From Methylobacterium adhaesivum (GTDB taxonomy: Bacteria > Pseudomonadota > Alphaproteobacteria > Rhizobiales > Beijerinckiaceae), in contig NZ_BPQD01000001.1 in NCBI RefSeq assembly GCF_022179065.1, forward strand, positions 124,001 through 188,000: a DNA stretch of 64,000 nucleotides. Reading direction: 5' to 3'. Positions within the stretch are counted from its first letter, which is position 1. Each line of letters begins with the position of its first letter. The translations under genes were made by a program, and so were the position numbers. This document shows, one piece after another, positions 37,648 to 46,948 of the stretch. Under the pieces are notes generated by a model. It searched no databases and was not told the origin of the DNA. It worked only from the letters and a program-made list of their open reading frames with translations.

Positions 37648-38181
37648 CTACCCGATCCGCATCAGGGTCTGCGGCCCGAGCCGACGCAGGAGCCTGGCGA
37701 GATCCGCGCGCTTGAGCGCCACGCACCCCTCCGTCGGGGTGTAACCCGGGCGGGCGCAGTGGAAGAAGATCGCCGACCCGAGGCGAGGGCGGATCGGTCC
37801 ACGGTTGTAGTCGAGGTCGATCACCAGATCGTAGAGGCCGTCATCGCGCCACATCCGCTCCGTGCTGACCGCACAGGGCAGTGTGACGGGCCGGTTGTAG
37901 CGCCGGTCACCCGACGCGTCGCACCAGCCGTCACTCGGCCGCGTCGGGCGCATGGGCAGGGCGGTGGGAGGCCGGACCGCGAAGACATCCGGACGATAGG
38001 CGCCTCCCCGCAGCCGGAAACTGCCCCGGGGCGACCCACCGTCGCCCTCGCACTTACGCTGAACCATCCCGGCGCGACCGAGAGCGCAGGGCATGACAGT
38101 GGAACCGGCCAGAACCTGTCCCCGGGTGCGGTCGGTCACGAGGGTCCGGACCCGCAGCCGCGAAAGCGTCGTTCGTTTCAT
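37648..38181 (-). CDS. L,D-transpeptidase (YkuD family)
   Basis: A 177-residue protein with the YkuD active-site pattern: His141 and Cys153 in HCARPGYTPTEGCVAL. In this family the cysteine cross-links peptidoglycan 3-3 or attaches proteins. The preceding strand is LYDLVIDLDYNRG. No clear signal peptide is seen from ATG at 38181; the frame stays open upstream to 38328, but that extension also lacks one. Periplasmic location is therefore inferred from the family only. Confidence 0.75.
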   Translation of the reverse strand: MKRTTLSRLRVRTLVTDRTRGQVLAGSTVMPCALGRAGMVQRKCEGDGGSPRGSFRLRGGAYRPDVFAVRPPTALPMRPTRPSDGWCDASGDRRYNRPVTLPCAVSTERMWRDDGLYDLVIDLDYNRGPIRPRLGSAIFFHCARPGYTPTEGCVALKRADLARLLRRLGPQTLMRIG

Positions 38182-38342
38182 GGGGCGCCTTATCGCCCGA
38201 GATGGAGCCGGATACCACTGGTCGGGTTCCCAGGGCGCCTCGTGTTCCACCGCACAGCAGAATTGAAATTTTAAGCAGGCGTCAGCCGTTTTCCAACATA
38301 CTATGGATGGCATGCCCTCCTTTCTCAAAGAATTCGCTTTTC

Positions 38343-38399
38343 GAGGATCGACTTAACCCGATCCTCTCTGCCTGAGGTGTTCGTTATTTTGAATACCTC
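38343..38399. promoter_or_regulatory. Two inverted repeats upstream of the response regulator
   Basis: GAGGATCG / CGATCCTC (38343-38350 and 38359-38366) and GAGGTGTTC / GAATACCTC (38374-38382 and 38391-38399, one mismatch) lie in tandem. A further CGATCCTC copy occurs at 38399-38406. They sit between the divergent L,D-transpeptidase and response-regulator genes. Confidence 0.5.
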
Positions 38400-38469
38400 G
38401 ATCCTCTTCTCCAACCGCGGAACACGCGAGAGGCGTGATCTCGGTTCCTGCGCGAAAGTCCTCTGGTCG

Positions 38470-39156
38470 ATGCCCAATACCCATCGCCTGCTCATCTGCG
38501 ACGATGATGCTTCGTTGCGAGAAACCTTGGCGGAGCAGCTCGATCTCTACGAAGAGTTCCGAGTGGTCGGCATCGGTGACGGCGGCGGCGCCATCGCTTG
38601 CGTGAACGAAGACCGGATCGACCTGGCGGTCATGGATGTCGGGCTGCCGGACATGGACGGTCGCGAAGCCGTGCGCACCATGCGTCGCAACGGGTATCGC
38701 GGACCGGTCATTATGCTGACGGGCCAGGACTCGGAGGACGACACCGTCGAGGGGCTGGAAGCCGGCGCCAACGACTACGTGACCAAGCCGTTCAAGTTCG
38801 CCGTCCTCCTCGCGCGCATCCGGGCGCACCTGCGCAGCCACGAGGCCAGCGAGGACGCGGTCTTCCAGATCGGGCCCTACACGTTCCGCCCCGGCGCGAA
38901 ACTTCTCGTGGACGAACGCGGATCAAAACTGAAGCTCACGGAGAAGGAGACGGCGATCCTGCGCTTCCTCTACCGCGCCGGATGCGCCGTGGTGGGCCGG
39001 GACACGCTGCTCGCCGAAGTTTGGGGATACAACGCCCAGGTGACCACCCATACCCTCGAGACGCACATCTATCGCCTGCGCCAGAAGATCGAACCGAACC
39101 CCGCTCTCGCGACGATTCTCGTGACAGAGGGCGGCGGCTACAAGTTGCTGCCGTAG
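38470..39156 (+). CDS. OmpR-type response regulator
   Basis: A 228-residue two-component regulator. The receiver domain has the acidic pocket at 11-13, the phospho-acceptor Asp56 in AVMDVGLPDMDG, Thr84 and Lys106 in YVTKPF. The C-terminal winged helix ends with THTLETHIYRLRQKI and VTEGGGYKLLP. No histidine kinase lies in this window. ATG at 38470 gives a normal receiver N-terminus; an upstream in-frame start at 38377 would overlap the inverted repeats. A cyclic-nucleotide-binding-like gene follows 60 bp later. Confidence 0.9.
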   Translation: MPNTHRLLICDDDASLRETLAEQLDLYEEFRVVGIGDGGGAIACVNEDRIDLAVMDVGLPDMDGREAVRTMRRNGYRGPVIMLTGQDSEDDTVEGLEAGANDYVTKPFKFAVLLARIRAHLRSHEASEDAVFQIGPYTFRPGAKLLVDERGSKLKLTEKETAILRFLYRAGCAVVGRDTLLAEVWGYNAQVTTHTLETHIYRLRQKIEPNPALATILVTEGGGYKLLP

Positions 39157-39216
39157 CGTATCGCGACAGCCGAGCTTGCGCTACGCTCGCACCGGGGACG
39201 CGAGAGGGCGGGACGG

Positions 39217-39738
39217 GTGAGGCTCGACGACGACATCGCGATCCTGCTTCGTACGCCTCTCTTCGGATTCCTCGGCCAGGATGTCCTGCGCCTCCTCTCC
39301 TTCGCGGCCGAGCGGCGCAGTCTGGCTCCGGGCGAGCAGTTGTTCGCGCGGGGGGACGCCTCGAATGGCGGCTTCGTCGTGCTGTCGGGCACCCTCGCCC
39401 TCGCGCCACGCGTGGCCGGTGGCGAGACGGTGACGGTCGGCCCCTCGACCGTCATCGGTCGCCTCGCCCTGATCCTGCCCGGCGAACGGCCGACGGACGC
39501 CCATGCGGTGACGGCGGCGGAGGTGCTGCGCATCCCGCCCCTCGTCCTGCGGCGGGTGCTGGCGGAATTTCCCAAGGCGGCCCAGGCGATCCACGACGAA
39601 CTCGCGAACGACCTGACGGGCCTCGCGCGCGACCTCGACGGCGTGCGCACGCGCCTGGAGGCCGCGGCCCCCAGAACCCGGTCCGTGCCGGAAACGGAGT
39701 CGGTCGTTCAAGGTGACAGCGCAGGCGGGCTTTTGTAA
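39217..39738 (+). CDS. Cyclic nucleotide-binding-like domain protein
   Basis: A 173-residue single-domain protein with the jelly-roll pattern of cyclic nucleotide-binding domains: [20 protein letters not shown], then [11 protein letters not shown] and [14 protein letters not shown]. The phosphate-binding cassette has the Gly and a Leu rather than the usual Glu, and no helix-turn-helix follows, so it is not a CRP-type regulator as it stands. The last 30 residues are disordered. It may act with the adjacent response regulator. Its end overlaps the open frame upstream of dapD. Confidence 0.7.
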   Translation: MRLDDDIAILLRTPLFGFLGQDVLRLLSFAAERRSLAPGEQLFARGDASNGGFVVLSGTLALAPRVAGGETVTVGPSTVIGRLALILPGERPTDAHAVTAAEVLRIPPLVLRRVLAEFPKAAQAIHDELANDLTGLARDLDGVRTRLEAAAPRTRSVPETESVVQGDSAGGLL

Positions 39739-39772
39739 GCACGGGTCCGTCGTCCCAGCCCGGAAAGCCGCC

Positions 39773-40615
39773 ATGTCCCACGCCGACCTCGCCACCACCA
39801 TCGAGACCGCCTGGGAGGAGCGCGCCGGCATCGACACCGGCACCAAGGGTGCCGTGCGCGACGCCGTCGAGCATGCCCTCGATCTCCTCGATTCCGGCAA
39901 GGCCCGTGTCGCCGAGAAAGTGGGGGACGATTGGCAGGTCAACCAGTGGCTCAAGAAGGCCGTTCTGCTGTCCTTCCGCCTCAACGACATGGAAATCATC
40001 CATGGCGGCCCCGAGGGGGCGACGTGGTGGGACAAGGTCCCGTCCAAGTTCGAGGGCTGGAAGAAGAAGCATTTTCGCGAGGCTGGCTTCCGGGCAGTGC
40101 CCGGCTGCGTCGTGCGGCGCGGCTCCTACATCGCGCCGGGCGCGGTGCTGATGCCCTCCTTCATCAACCTCGGCGCCCATGTGGGCGAGGGCACCATGGT
40201 GGACACCTGGGTCACCATCGGCTCCTGTGCGCAGGTGGGGAAGAACTGCCACATCTCCGGCGGAGCCGGCATCGCCGGCGTGCTGGAGCCCTTGCAGGCC
40301 AACCCGGTGATCATCGAAGACAACTGTTTCATCGGCGCCCGCGCCGAGGTCGCCGAGGGCGTCATCGTCGGCGAGGGCAGCGTGCTCTCCATGGGCGTCT
40401 ATATCGGAGCCTCCACCAAGATCATCGACCGCTCGACGGGCGAGGTCATGTACGGTCGCGTGCCGCCCTATTCCGTCGTCGTCTCGGGCACCACGCCCGG
40501 CAAGGATCTGCCGGACGGCACGCCGGGGCCGGGCCTCTACTGCGCCGTCATCGTCAAGCGCGTCGATGCCGGCACCCGCTCGAAGACCGCCATCAACGAG
40601 CTGCTCCGCACCTGA
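39773..40615 (+). CDS. dapD: 2,3,4,5-tetrahydropyridine-2,6-dicarboxylate N-succinyltransferase
   Basis: A 280-residue trimeric hexapeptide acyltransferase that succinylates tetrahydrodipicolinate in the lysine/diaminopimelate pathway. The left-handed beta-helix region contains [40 protein letters not shown] and the catalytic-region [22 protein letters not shown] at 39773 fits the family start. It is not next to other dap genes. A short hairpin follows the stop. Confidence 0.95.
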   Translation: MSHADLATTIETAWEERAGIDTGTKGAVRDAVEHALDLLDSGKARVAEKVGDDWQVNQWLKKAVLLSFRLNDMEIIHGGPEGATWWDKVPSKFEGWKKKHFREAGFRAVPGCVVRRGSYIAPGAVLMPSFINLGAHVGEGTMVDTWVTIGSCAQVGKNCHISGGAGIAGVLEPLQANPVIIEDNCFIGARAEVAEGVIVGEGSVLSMGVYIGASTKIIDRSTGEVMYGRVPPYSVVVSGTTPGKDLPDGTPGPGLYCAVIVKRVDAGTRSKTAINELLRT

Positions 40616-40644
40616 CGCCGCCCGTGTCACCGGTCGGGGCGGCG
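40616..40644 (+). terminator. Hairpin after dapD
   Basis: CGCCGCCC (40616-40623) pairs with GGGCGGCG (40637-40644) around a 13-base loop, overlapping the stop region of dapD. Only GAAAGATT follows, so it is a weak call. Confidence 0.35.
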
Positions 40645-40687
40645 GAAAGATTCCCTGCCCCGACGATGGTCCCGTCGAGAATACGCG

Positions 40688-41563
40688 ATGATCGAGCCGG
40701 CCTGTTCCGCCCGTAGCCTGCCCCTCATCGTCGCCGGGCGGCCGATGCCGACCCCCTGCGACGTGATCGGCAACGGCCCCGACGCCCTCCTGCTTCCGGC
40801 CCTGTCGTCGATCTCGGCCCGGGTCGAGATGCGGCCCCTGGCCCGGGATCTCGGCCACGATTTCCGCTGTCATGTGCCGGACTGGCCGGGCTTCGGAGAC
40901 CGGAGCCGGCCTCGGATCCCCCTCAACCCCGACACGATGCACGCCTTCCTCGACGCCCTGCTGGCGGTGGAACGCGGCCCCTATGCCCTGGGCGTCGCCG
41001 CTGGGCACGCGGCGGCCTACCTCGTGGCCGCCGCCCGGCGCCATCCCAGCCTGTTCGGTCGCCTCGTCCTCGTGGCGCCGACCTGGCGCGGTCCCCTGCC
41101 GACGATGATGGGCCCGGAGCGGCGCGGTCTCATCGCGGGGATCCGCCGTGCCGTCGAAGCGCCGGTCCTGGGGGAAGCCCTGTACCGGCTCAACATCAGT
41201 CCGCCGGTGATCGGCCGCATGATGCGCGCCCATGTCTATGCCGATCCGGCCCACGTCACGCCGGGGGTCATCGCCGACAAGCATGCCATCACCCGTCATC
41301 CCGGAGGCCGGTTCGGCACCGCCGCCTTCGTCACCGGTGGCCTCGACCCCTGCGAGACCCGGAAGGACTTTCTCGAGCTCTTCACGGACGATGCCTTGCC
41401 GTCGATCCTCGTCCTGCGCCCGGAGCGCGCGCCCCGTCGTTCGGGCGCCGAGATGGACGCCCTCATCGCCACCGGCTACGTGGGCCGCGCCTCGATTCCC
41501 GGCGCCCTCAGTCCGCACGAGGAATATCCCGGTGAGGTGGCGGCGGCGATCCGGGCCGGCTGA
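40688..41563 (+). CDS. Alpha/beta-hydrolase-fold protein lacking the nucleophile
   Basis: A 291-residue alpha/beta-hydrolase homologue. The oxyanion-side strand HVPDWPGFGDRSRP and the strand RLVLVAPTWRG match the fold. At the nucleophile elbow, where GHSxG is expected, the sequence is GVAAGHAAAYL, with alanines and no serine, so classical hydrolase activity is unlikely. It starts at ATG 40688, 72 bp after dapD. No partner suggests a substrate. It may be a non-catalytic or redirected family member. Confidence 0.7.
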   Translation: MIEPACSARSLPLIVAGRPMPTPCDVIGNGPDALLLPALSSISARVEMRPLARDLGHDFRCHVPDWPGFGDRSRPRIPLNPDTMHAFLDALLAVERGPYALGVAAGHAAAYLVAAARRHPSLFGRLVLVAPTWRGPLPTMMGPERRGLIAGIRRAVEAPVLGEALYRLNISPPVIGRMMRAHVYADPAHVTPGVIADKHAITRHPGGRFGTAAFVTGGLDPCETRKDFLELFTDDALPSILVLRPERAPRRSGAEMDALIATGYVGRASIPGALSPHEEYPGEVAAAIRAG

Positions 41564-41605
41564 CGACCATCGAGAACCGGCAGTCGGACGCCGTTCAGGT
41601 GGGGA

Positions 41606-41614
41606 TGTGGATAA
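41606..41614 (-). other. Isolated perfect DnaA box
   Basis: TTATCCACA on the minus strand, in the 143-bp gap before the phosphatase gene. It is a lone box with no AT-rich unwinding region, so it does not mark an origin by itself. It might be a DnaA regulatory or titration site. Confidence 0.4.
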
Positions 41615-41706
41615 AATTGCACCCGCCGCCATGGGACCGTTGCACGGGAACTCTATAGCGTCGGGCTTGCTTCTTCTTCGCCTCCCGTTGCGCACCGGAT
41701 TGAGAG

Positions 41707-42555
41707 ATGCCGATGGCCCGCTTGCCCCTCGCCTTCGCACTGCTCGCCGGGCTCACCCCGGCCTGGGCCGAGGAAGCCTTCCCGAAACCCGCGACGTCGG
41801 CCCCCTCCGTCGCGACCACCCCGGTGACCCCGGCGAAGGTGGCGCGTCAGCCCTACCTGTCGGAGGCAGTGGCGCCCGACACCGTGGCGATCCTGCCGCC
41901 GCCCCCGCGCGGACAATCGGCGGCGGAAACGGCCGACAAGGCGGCCTTCGCTGCGACCCGCTCCCTCAAGGGCAGCCCGCGCTGGGATCTGGCGACAACG
42001 GACGTCGCCGACGGCGCTTCGGCGATCCTCGACGATTTCGCCTGCGTCATCGGTCAGCGCATCGACCAGACCCGTGCGCCCGCCCTGATGACCCTGCTCG
42101 AGCGTTCCCGCCTCGATATCGCCCGCGCGACACGGGGCCCGAAGGAGCATTACCGGCGCATCCGCCCCTTCGTCGGCAACGACGCGGAGATCTGCGTCGT
42201 CCGTTCGGCCGAGATCGGCAACGCCTTCAGCTTCCCGTCGAGCCACGCCACGCAGGCCTGGACCTACGCCGCGATCATGGCCGCGATCATCCCGGAGAAG
42301 GCGACGGACTTCTTCGTGCGGGCGCGCTCGTACGGCGAGAGCCGCGTCGTGTGCGGCCTGCACTGGATGAGCGATATCCAGGCCGGCAGCATGACGGGCA
42401 GCATCGTCTTCGCCGCCCTTCAGGGAGACGGCGGCTTCCGCGCCGATCTGGAACGGGCACGGGTGGAGGTGACGAAGCTCGTCGCCGGCGGCGGCACGGC
42501 CCCGGATCAGGCGATCTGTGCCCGCGAGGCCGTGGGGCGCGCACCGATCCTGTAG
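41707..42555 (+). CDS. PAP2-family (class A) acid phosphatase
   Basis: A 282-residue periplasmic phosphatase. The signal peptide ends GLTPAWA. The three active-site motifs of the PAP2/class A family are present: KEHYRRIRP (K-x6-RP), SFPSSHATQ, and SRVVCGLHWMSD (SR-x5-H-x3-D). Such enzymes release phosphate from a broad range of monoesters. A strong bidirectional terminator follows 21 bp later. Confidence 0.9.
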   Translation: MPMARLPLAFALLAGLTPAWAEEAFPKPATSAPSVATTPVTPAKVARQPYLSEAVAPDTVAILPPPPRGQSAAETADKAAFAATRSLKGSPRWDLATTDVADGASAILDDFACVIGQRIDQTRAPALMTLLERSRLDIARATRGPKEHYRRIRPFVGNDAEICVVRSAEIGNAFSFPSSHATQAWTYAAIMAAIIPEKATDFFVRARSYGESRVVCGLHWMSDIQAGSMTGSIVFAALQGDGGFRADLERARVEVTKLVAGGGTAPDQAICAREAVGRAPIL

Positions 42556-42576
42556 GGCACCACCCCGATCGTCACG

Positions 42577-42611
42577 AAAAGGCCCGCCGGATCGCTCCGG
42601 CGGGCCTTTTT
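42577..42611. terminator. Bidirectional terminator between the phosphatase and terC
   Basis: A perfect 15-bp stem, AAAAGGCCCGCCGGA with its complement, encloses a TCGC loop and ends in TTTTT on the plus strand; the reverse strand also ends in a T-run. It serves the convergent phosphatase and TerC genes. Confidence 0.92.
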
Positions 42612-42639
42612 CGTGTTCATATGACGGACGGGATCCGCC

Positions 42640-43386
42640 TCACCTCCGGACGGGCGCCGTCCGCTTCGTCCGGCGACGCCGGGCCAGCATGTTCAGGCCC
42701 TCGACGCCGGCCGAGAACGCCATGGCGGTGTAGATGTAGCCCTTCGAGACATGCGCCCCGAACCCTTCCGCGATCAGCGTCATGCCGATCATGATGAGGA
42801 AGCCGAGGGCCAGCATCACCACCGTCGGGTTGGCGGCGATGAAACGCGAGAGCGGATCGGCGGCGAGCAGCATCACCGTGACGGCGACGACGACGGCCAC
42901 GACCATGATCGGCACATGCTCGGTCATGCCGACGGCGGTGATGATGCTGTCGATGGAGAACACGAGATCGAGCACCAGGATCTGGCCGATGGCGGCGGCG
43001 AACCCGAGGGTGACGGCACCCGTCCCGCTCTCCTGCTCGTTCGGCTCCATGGTGTGGTGGATCTCCTTGGTGGCCTTCCACAGCAGGAACAAGCCGCCGC
43101 CGATGAGGATGAGATCGCGCCAGGAGAAGGCCTTGCCGAACACCTCGAACACCGGCTGCGTCAGGGCGACGATGTAGGCGACGGTGCCGAGGAGGCCCAG
43201 ACGCAGGATCAGGGCGAGGCCGATGCCGATGCGCCGGGCCTTGGTCTGCTGCTCGGGTGGCAGCTTGTTGGTCAGGATCGAGATGAAGATCAGGTTGTCG
43301 ATGCCGAGCACCACCTCCATGACGATGAGGGTGGCGAGCGCCGCCCAGGCGGTGGGATCGCTTAGGAGAGGAAGAATGCTGTCCAC
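42640..43386 (-). CDS. TerC-family integral membrane protein
   Basis: A 248-residue membrane protein with about seven hydrophobic segments. The family motif [20 protein letters not shown] carries the charged residues EIVLGIDN-like, and the second motif [14 protein letters not shown] is the matching acidic repeat. TerC proteins are linked to metal, often manganese, export and to tellurite resistance. GTG at 43386 gives a family-typical N-terminus (VDSILPLL); the frame is open far upstream through another gene but is not coding there. Confidence 0.9.
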   Translation of the reverse strand: MDSILPLLSDPTAWAALATLIVMEVVLGIDNLIFISILTNKLPPEQQTKARRIGIGLALILRLGLLGTVAYIVALTQPVFEVFGKAFSWRDLILIGGGLFLLWKATKEIHHTMEPNEQESGTGAVTLGFAAAIGQILVLDLVFSIDSIITAVGMTEHVPIMVVAVVVAVTVMLLAADPLSRFIAANPTVVMLALGFLIMIGMTLIAEGFGAHVSKGYIYTAMAFSAGVEGLNMLARRRRTKRTAPVRR

Positions 43387-43409
43387 GGGGAGTCCGGTCT
43401 CGAAGCGTC

Positions 43410-44339
43410 TCAGAAGGGGAGGGTGAAGGTGGGGCGTGCAACACCGGGGCGTTGCGACGCTTCCGGGGCGAAGATGCGCACGGCCTTGGGACAGACCTTG
43501 AAGTGGGCCGGCGTGTAGGTGGAGAGCTCGCCGTCCGTGTTCACCGGTCGGGGCTTCTTCGTCTTCACCACGATCTCGGTGGTGTGGAAGGCACGCACGT
43601 CGGCGGCCTTGCCTTGCGTGCCCCGCCGCAGGGCCGGCAGCAGGGCCAGCAGCCGCCACCAGTGCTTCACCTCCAGGCTGTAGAAATCGAGCTTGCCGTC
43701 GTCGACGGTGGCGGTCTCCTCCACGGTCATGCCGCCGCCGTAGTGGCGGCCGTTGCCGACGGAGACCTGGATGGTGGTGATCGTCTCGGTCTGACCGTCG
43801 TGTTCGAGGTAGACCGTGAACGGCCGCACCCGGCGAAGGACCCGCATGGCGGCGATGCCGTAGCCGACGGTGCCCCATTTCTTCTTCGATTCGGCCGTGA
43901 GATCCCCGGCGAGTTCCGCCGAGAAGCCGATGCTGGCGACGTTGAAGTAGTAATGCCCGTTGACGCAGCCGAGATCGACGGGTCGCGCCTCTTCCGTGGC
44001 GATGAGACTGGCGGCGGCCACGGGGTCGGACGGCAGGCCGAGGGAGCGGGCGAGGTCGTTGGCGGTGCCGAGGGGCAGGATCCCCAGGGGCAGGCCGGTC
44101 TCCACGAGGGCGGGGGCCGCCGCGTTCAGGGTGCCGTCGCCCCCTCCAAGGATCACGAGGTCGCTTCCCTCGGCATGCCGTTTGATGACGGCCGTGCAAT
44201 CGGGATCCCCCTTCGGCTCGAACGGTTCGATGCCGCCCTGGCGCAGGGTATCGCGCACGGCATCGAGGGAGAAGCCGCCGTTGCGGGCATTGGGATTGAC
44301 GAGGAGAAGCGCCCGCCGGGCTTGGCGACCGGCGCTCAT
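43410..44339 (-). CDS. Diacylglycerol kinase-like lipid kinase (YegS/DgkB family)
   Basis: A 309-residue lipid kinase. The nucleotide-binding loop is GGGDGTLN (66-73), preceded by [12 protein letters not shown] and followed by [13 protein letters not shown], both typical. The C-terminal beta-rich domain carries [10 protein letters not shown] and DGKLDFYSL. The family phosphorylates diacylglycerol, sphingosine-like or phosphatidylglycerol substrates; which one is unknown. ATG at 44339 is used. It is 23 bp upstream of terC and probably cotranscribed. Confidence 0.87.
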   Translation of the reverse strand: MSAGRQARRALLLVNPNARNGGFSLDAVRDTLRQGGIEPFEPKGDPDCTAVIKRHAEGSDLVILGGGDGTLNAAAPALVETGLPLGILPLGTANDLARSLGLPSDPVAAASLIATEEARPVDLGCVNGHYYFNVASIGFSAELAGDLTAESKKKWGTVGYGIAAMRVLRRVRPFTVYLEHDGQTETITTIQVSVGNGRHYGGGMTVEETATVDDGKLDFYSLEVKHWWRLLALLPALRRGTQGKAADVRAFHTTEIVVKTKKPRPVNTDGELSTYTPAHFKVCPKAVRIFAPEASQRPGVARPTFTLPF

Positions 44340-44709
44340 GCGGTGCGTTCCAGGACGGGGCGGACGTGCAATCGGATCGGCATGAGGTCTTGGACCCTCC
44401 GATGCGTTCGCGCCGCGTGAGCGCAAAGGCAGAGAAGGGGTCCGACATCACGGTCAACGCCTCGACCGCCAGAGGGGCCCGGACCCAGTCCGGTCAAGGT
44501 GGGTTGCCTGGCGGGGATGGCAAGGCCGGAAGCCTGATGAAACCGGGGACGCACCCGCAGTTGTGACCGTCAAGCCACGCGGCCCGACAACAGGACGCGG
44601 CACGGTCCCCCCTGTGGGAATGATGCGAAACCGAGCGTGCCCACGAAACGTTCATGCTTCGTCGACCGATCACTCCCAGAACCTTTCCGTATTGGTCGCG
44701 ACCCCGGTG
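44340..44709. other. Divergent intergenic region
   Basis: These 370 bases lie between the divergent lipid kinase and a secreted protein gene. The downstream frame is open from 44563, but the codons before 44710 do not encode a signal peptide. CTGATGA and GGGACGCA occur around 44535-44555, recalling riboswitch or ribozyme cores, but the partner elements are missing. I see no confident functional element. Confidence 0.45.
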
Positions 44710-45531
44710 ATGAATGCCATGCGCCACGGCTCCTGCTCCGTCTGCTCCGCCGCGCTGATCGGCGCCCTTTGGATGGCCGCACCGGCCATGGCGCAATCCG
44801 GCCCCGGCTGGGTCGATCCCCCGGCCAAATCGGAGCCCAAAGGCGCCGCGAAGGCCGAAACAGCCCCCGAATCCAAGGGTCAGCCCGAAAGCGCCATCGA
44901 GAGCCCGGCGGCTCGCACCGACACACCGCGCCGGTCGGCACGGCGGGCAGAGCGCCGCGCCTCGGCCGCCGCGCGGCGCGAGGCTCGTTCGATGGTCCGG
45001 CAGCGCCCCTCCGTCGAGGCCGAGCCCCGCAGCCTCGCGCGCGTTCCCGCCACGCCGGTGACGCCCATGGCCTCGGCCGACCGCTTTCCCGAATGGGCCG
45101 CCGCAGCAACGCGTCTCACCGACAACTACCTCGACAGCGTTTCCGCACCGGGGCTCGGCATCGTGACGGGAGCCCCGCGCTTCTACGGCGAGACGGTGCG
45201 GTTCCACGGCCGAACCCTGTCGTTGGCGGCGGTGATGGCGGAAAAGCGCCGCTTCGCCGATCGCTGGCCGGTGCGGCACTATGAGCCGCAGGGCGGCGCC
45301 ACCCATACCGCCTGCAACGCCGCCACAGCGACCTGCGTCGTCCGCACCACCTTCGATTACCGCGCCGAGAACCCGGCGCGGGGCACACGGGCTCAGGGCG
45401 TGTCGGAACTCGTCCTCACCGTGGACCTGTCCGGTAGCCGGCCGGTCATCGTGTCGGAGACCAGCCGCGTGCTGCGCCGCTATGGTCCTGGGCCGCTCGG
45501 CGCTATAGCGGGACGCACGCGCGGGGCCTGA
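44710..45531 (+). CDS. Hypothetical secreted protein with a basic linker
   Basis: A 273-residue protein with a signal peptide (MNAMRHGSCSVC start, cleavage near AAPAMAQ). Residues 30-115 are Pro/Glu/Arg-rich, with the basic stretch RRSARRAERRASAAARREAR. The C-terminal 150 residues form a compact domain with RFYGETVRFHGR, VMAEKRRFADRWP and two cysteines in the TACNAATATCVV hairpin. The domain resembles small NTF2/SnoaL-like folds by length and composition only. Function unknown. Confidence 0.65.
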   Translation: MNAMRHGSCSVCSAALIGALWMAAPAMAQSGPGWVDPPAKSEPKGAAKAETAPESKGQPESAIESPAARTDTPRRSARRAERRASAAARREARSMVRQRPSVEAEPRSLARVPATPVTPMASADRFPEWAAAATRLTDNYLDSVSAPGLGIVTGAPRFYGETVRFHGRTLSLAAVMAEKRRFADRWPVRHYEPQGGATHTACNAATATCVVRTTFDYRAENPARGTRAQGVSELVLTVDLSGSRPVIVSETSRVLRRYGPGPLGAIAGRTRGA

Positions 45532-45553
45532 ACGCCGCGTCGAGAGCCCTGGA

Positions 45554-46765
45554 GTGGTCAACGTCTTGGACGCGAGCGCCGTGAAACCCCACGATCCGGA
45601 TGCTGGGAGCGCGGACACGCTGCTGGCGGCCCGTGCCGCCCTGCAGGCCCGGATCGCCGAGGAGATCGAGCGCCAGGGCGGGCACCCCGTGGCCCGACGG
45701 ACCCTCGGGCTGCTCGTGGAAGCTGCCGCCGAGCTGCAGGACGCGCCGCCGGGCTACCTTCTCCGCGACCGGGCGGGCCAGCCGCGCCGCATCGCCGATT
45801 CCGCCGACGGCAAGACCGCCGGAGAGATGGCATCGGACAGGCCCATGACCCTGGCGGATTTCGTGGCGGAGTTGCGTACCCTGCATCCGGCCCTGTTCAT
45901 GTCGACCGTGGCCGAGCCCGCCCCTGTCACGGCGGAGGCCGCCGCGCCGCCGCCCGCCGAAGTGGTCGTGGCGCCGGGCGCCTCCAGCCGCTTCGTCGCG
46001 GCGCAATCCGTCCGCGCTCGCACCGCCTTCACCCACGCGACCACCCGTGGCCGCGCCTTCACCGCCCGCACCATCGAGGGGTGGCAGGATCTGCGCCGAC
46101 GCTTCGACGCCCGGCGTCCCGAGGCCCGGGGGATCGCTCCCGTGCCGGTACCGACGAGCCGAGGCAGCGCGTTCGTCCGGGAGGCGGCGGGCAACATGCG
46201 CGGCCGGGTCGCCGACGCGGGTTCACGCCTGCGCGAGGCAGGGCGTGAGGGAGGCGCCCTGCGCAATCGCCGCGTCCTGGCCGCCGGTGCGGGCCTTCTC
46301 GCCCTCCTCGCCGTGGCTTTCCTGATCCCGCGCTCCTCCGAAGAGACCAAGCCGACCCCGGCGACGACACCCCAGAGCGAGGCGGTCGCGACCGCCCCAC
46401 CGACGCGGGTGGAGACGCCCCCGTCCGCCGAGGAGGCGGCCAAAGCGAGCACCGCCCTCAGCGGACCCGTCGAAGTCATCGACACCGCGACGCTGCGGGT
46501 CGCGGGCAAGCTCGTGCGCCTCTTCGGCGTCGAATGGGTGCGCGGCGGCCAGGCCGACGAGCTGACGCGCTATCTCGCCGGGCGGACGGTCACCTGCCAG
46601 CCCGTGGCGGGCAGCGAGGCGCGCCTGTGCGACGTCGATGGCCGCGACCTGTCGGAAGTGGTGCTGTTCAACGGCGGTGGCCGCGCCTCGGCCGAGGCGA
46701 CCCCCGACCTCGTCGCCGCCGAGGATCGCGCCCGCACGGAGCGCCTGGGCGTCTGGGCGCGCTAG
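45554..46765 (+). CDS. Membrane-anchored protein with a degenerate nuclease-fold domain
   Basis: A 403-residue protein of unusual layout. The N-terminal 240 residues are mostly cytoplasmic and Arg/Ala-rich. A single transmembrane helix spans about 241-259. Then comes a Pro/Thr-rich linker and a staphylococcal-nuclease-like domain at about 304-403. That domain keeps EVIDTATLRVAGKLVRLFGV and VVLFNGGGRA, but the canonical DGDT metal site reads DTAT and the catalytic Glu after the RL strand is replaced, so it is probably inactive. It starts 22 bp after the previous gene. Confidence 0.65.
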   Translation: MVNVLDASAVKPHDPDAGSADTLLAARAALQARIAEEIERQGGHPVARRTLGLLVEAAAELQDAPPGYLLRDRAGQPRRIADSADGKTAGEMASDRPMTLADFVAELRTLHPALFMSTVAEPAPVTAEAAAPPPAEVVVAPGASSRFVAAQSVRARTAFTHATTRGRAFTARTIEGWQDLRRRFDARRPEARGIAPVPVPTSRGSAFVREAAGNMRGRVADAGSRLREAGREGGALRNRRVLAAGAGLLALLAVAFLIPRSSEETKPTPATTPQSEAVATAPPTRVETPPSAEEAAKASTALSGPVEVIDTATLRVAGKLVRLFGVEWVRGGQADELTRYLAGRTVTCQPVAGSEARLCDVDGRDLSEVVLFNGGGRASAEATPDLVAAEDRARTERLGVWAR

Positions 46766-46888
46766 GCTTCGAGCCCGGTCGGAGTTCCGCGAGTCGCACA
46801 AGGCTTAAGCAAGTCCTGCCTAGACCATGCTCATAGGGCATGGGTGATCTACCGGCTTTCCCCTCGTGACCCAGCCATGGAAGTCCTA

Positions 46889-46931
46889 TTTGTCTTTTGT
46901 GCGCTGCAAAATTTTGCGGCACGACGACAAA
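46889..46931. promoter_or_regulatory. Nested palindrome upstream of the DUF1127 gene
   Basis: The core GCAAAATTTTGC (46906-46917) is a perfect 12-bp palindrome, flanked by GTGC/GCAC and TTTGTC/GACAAA. It ends 17 bp before the gene's GTG start and could be an operator or a leader hairpin. Confidence 0.5.
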
Positions 46932-46948
46932 GCCGGAAAGCAAAGCCC

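Noticed and set aside
44500-44580. Hammerhead ribozyme or GEMM riboswitch core
   Set aside because: CTGATGA has no downstream GAAA with flanking stems, and GGGACGCA lacks the upstream CAAACC half and paired helices.
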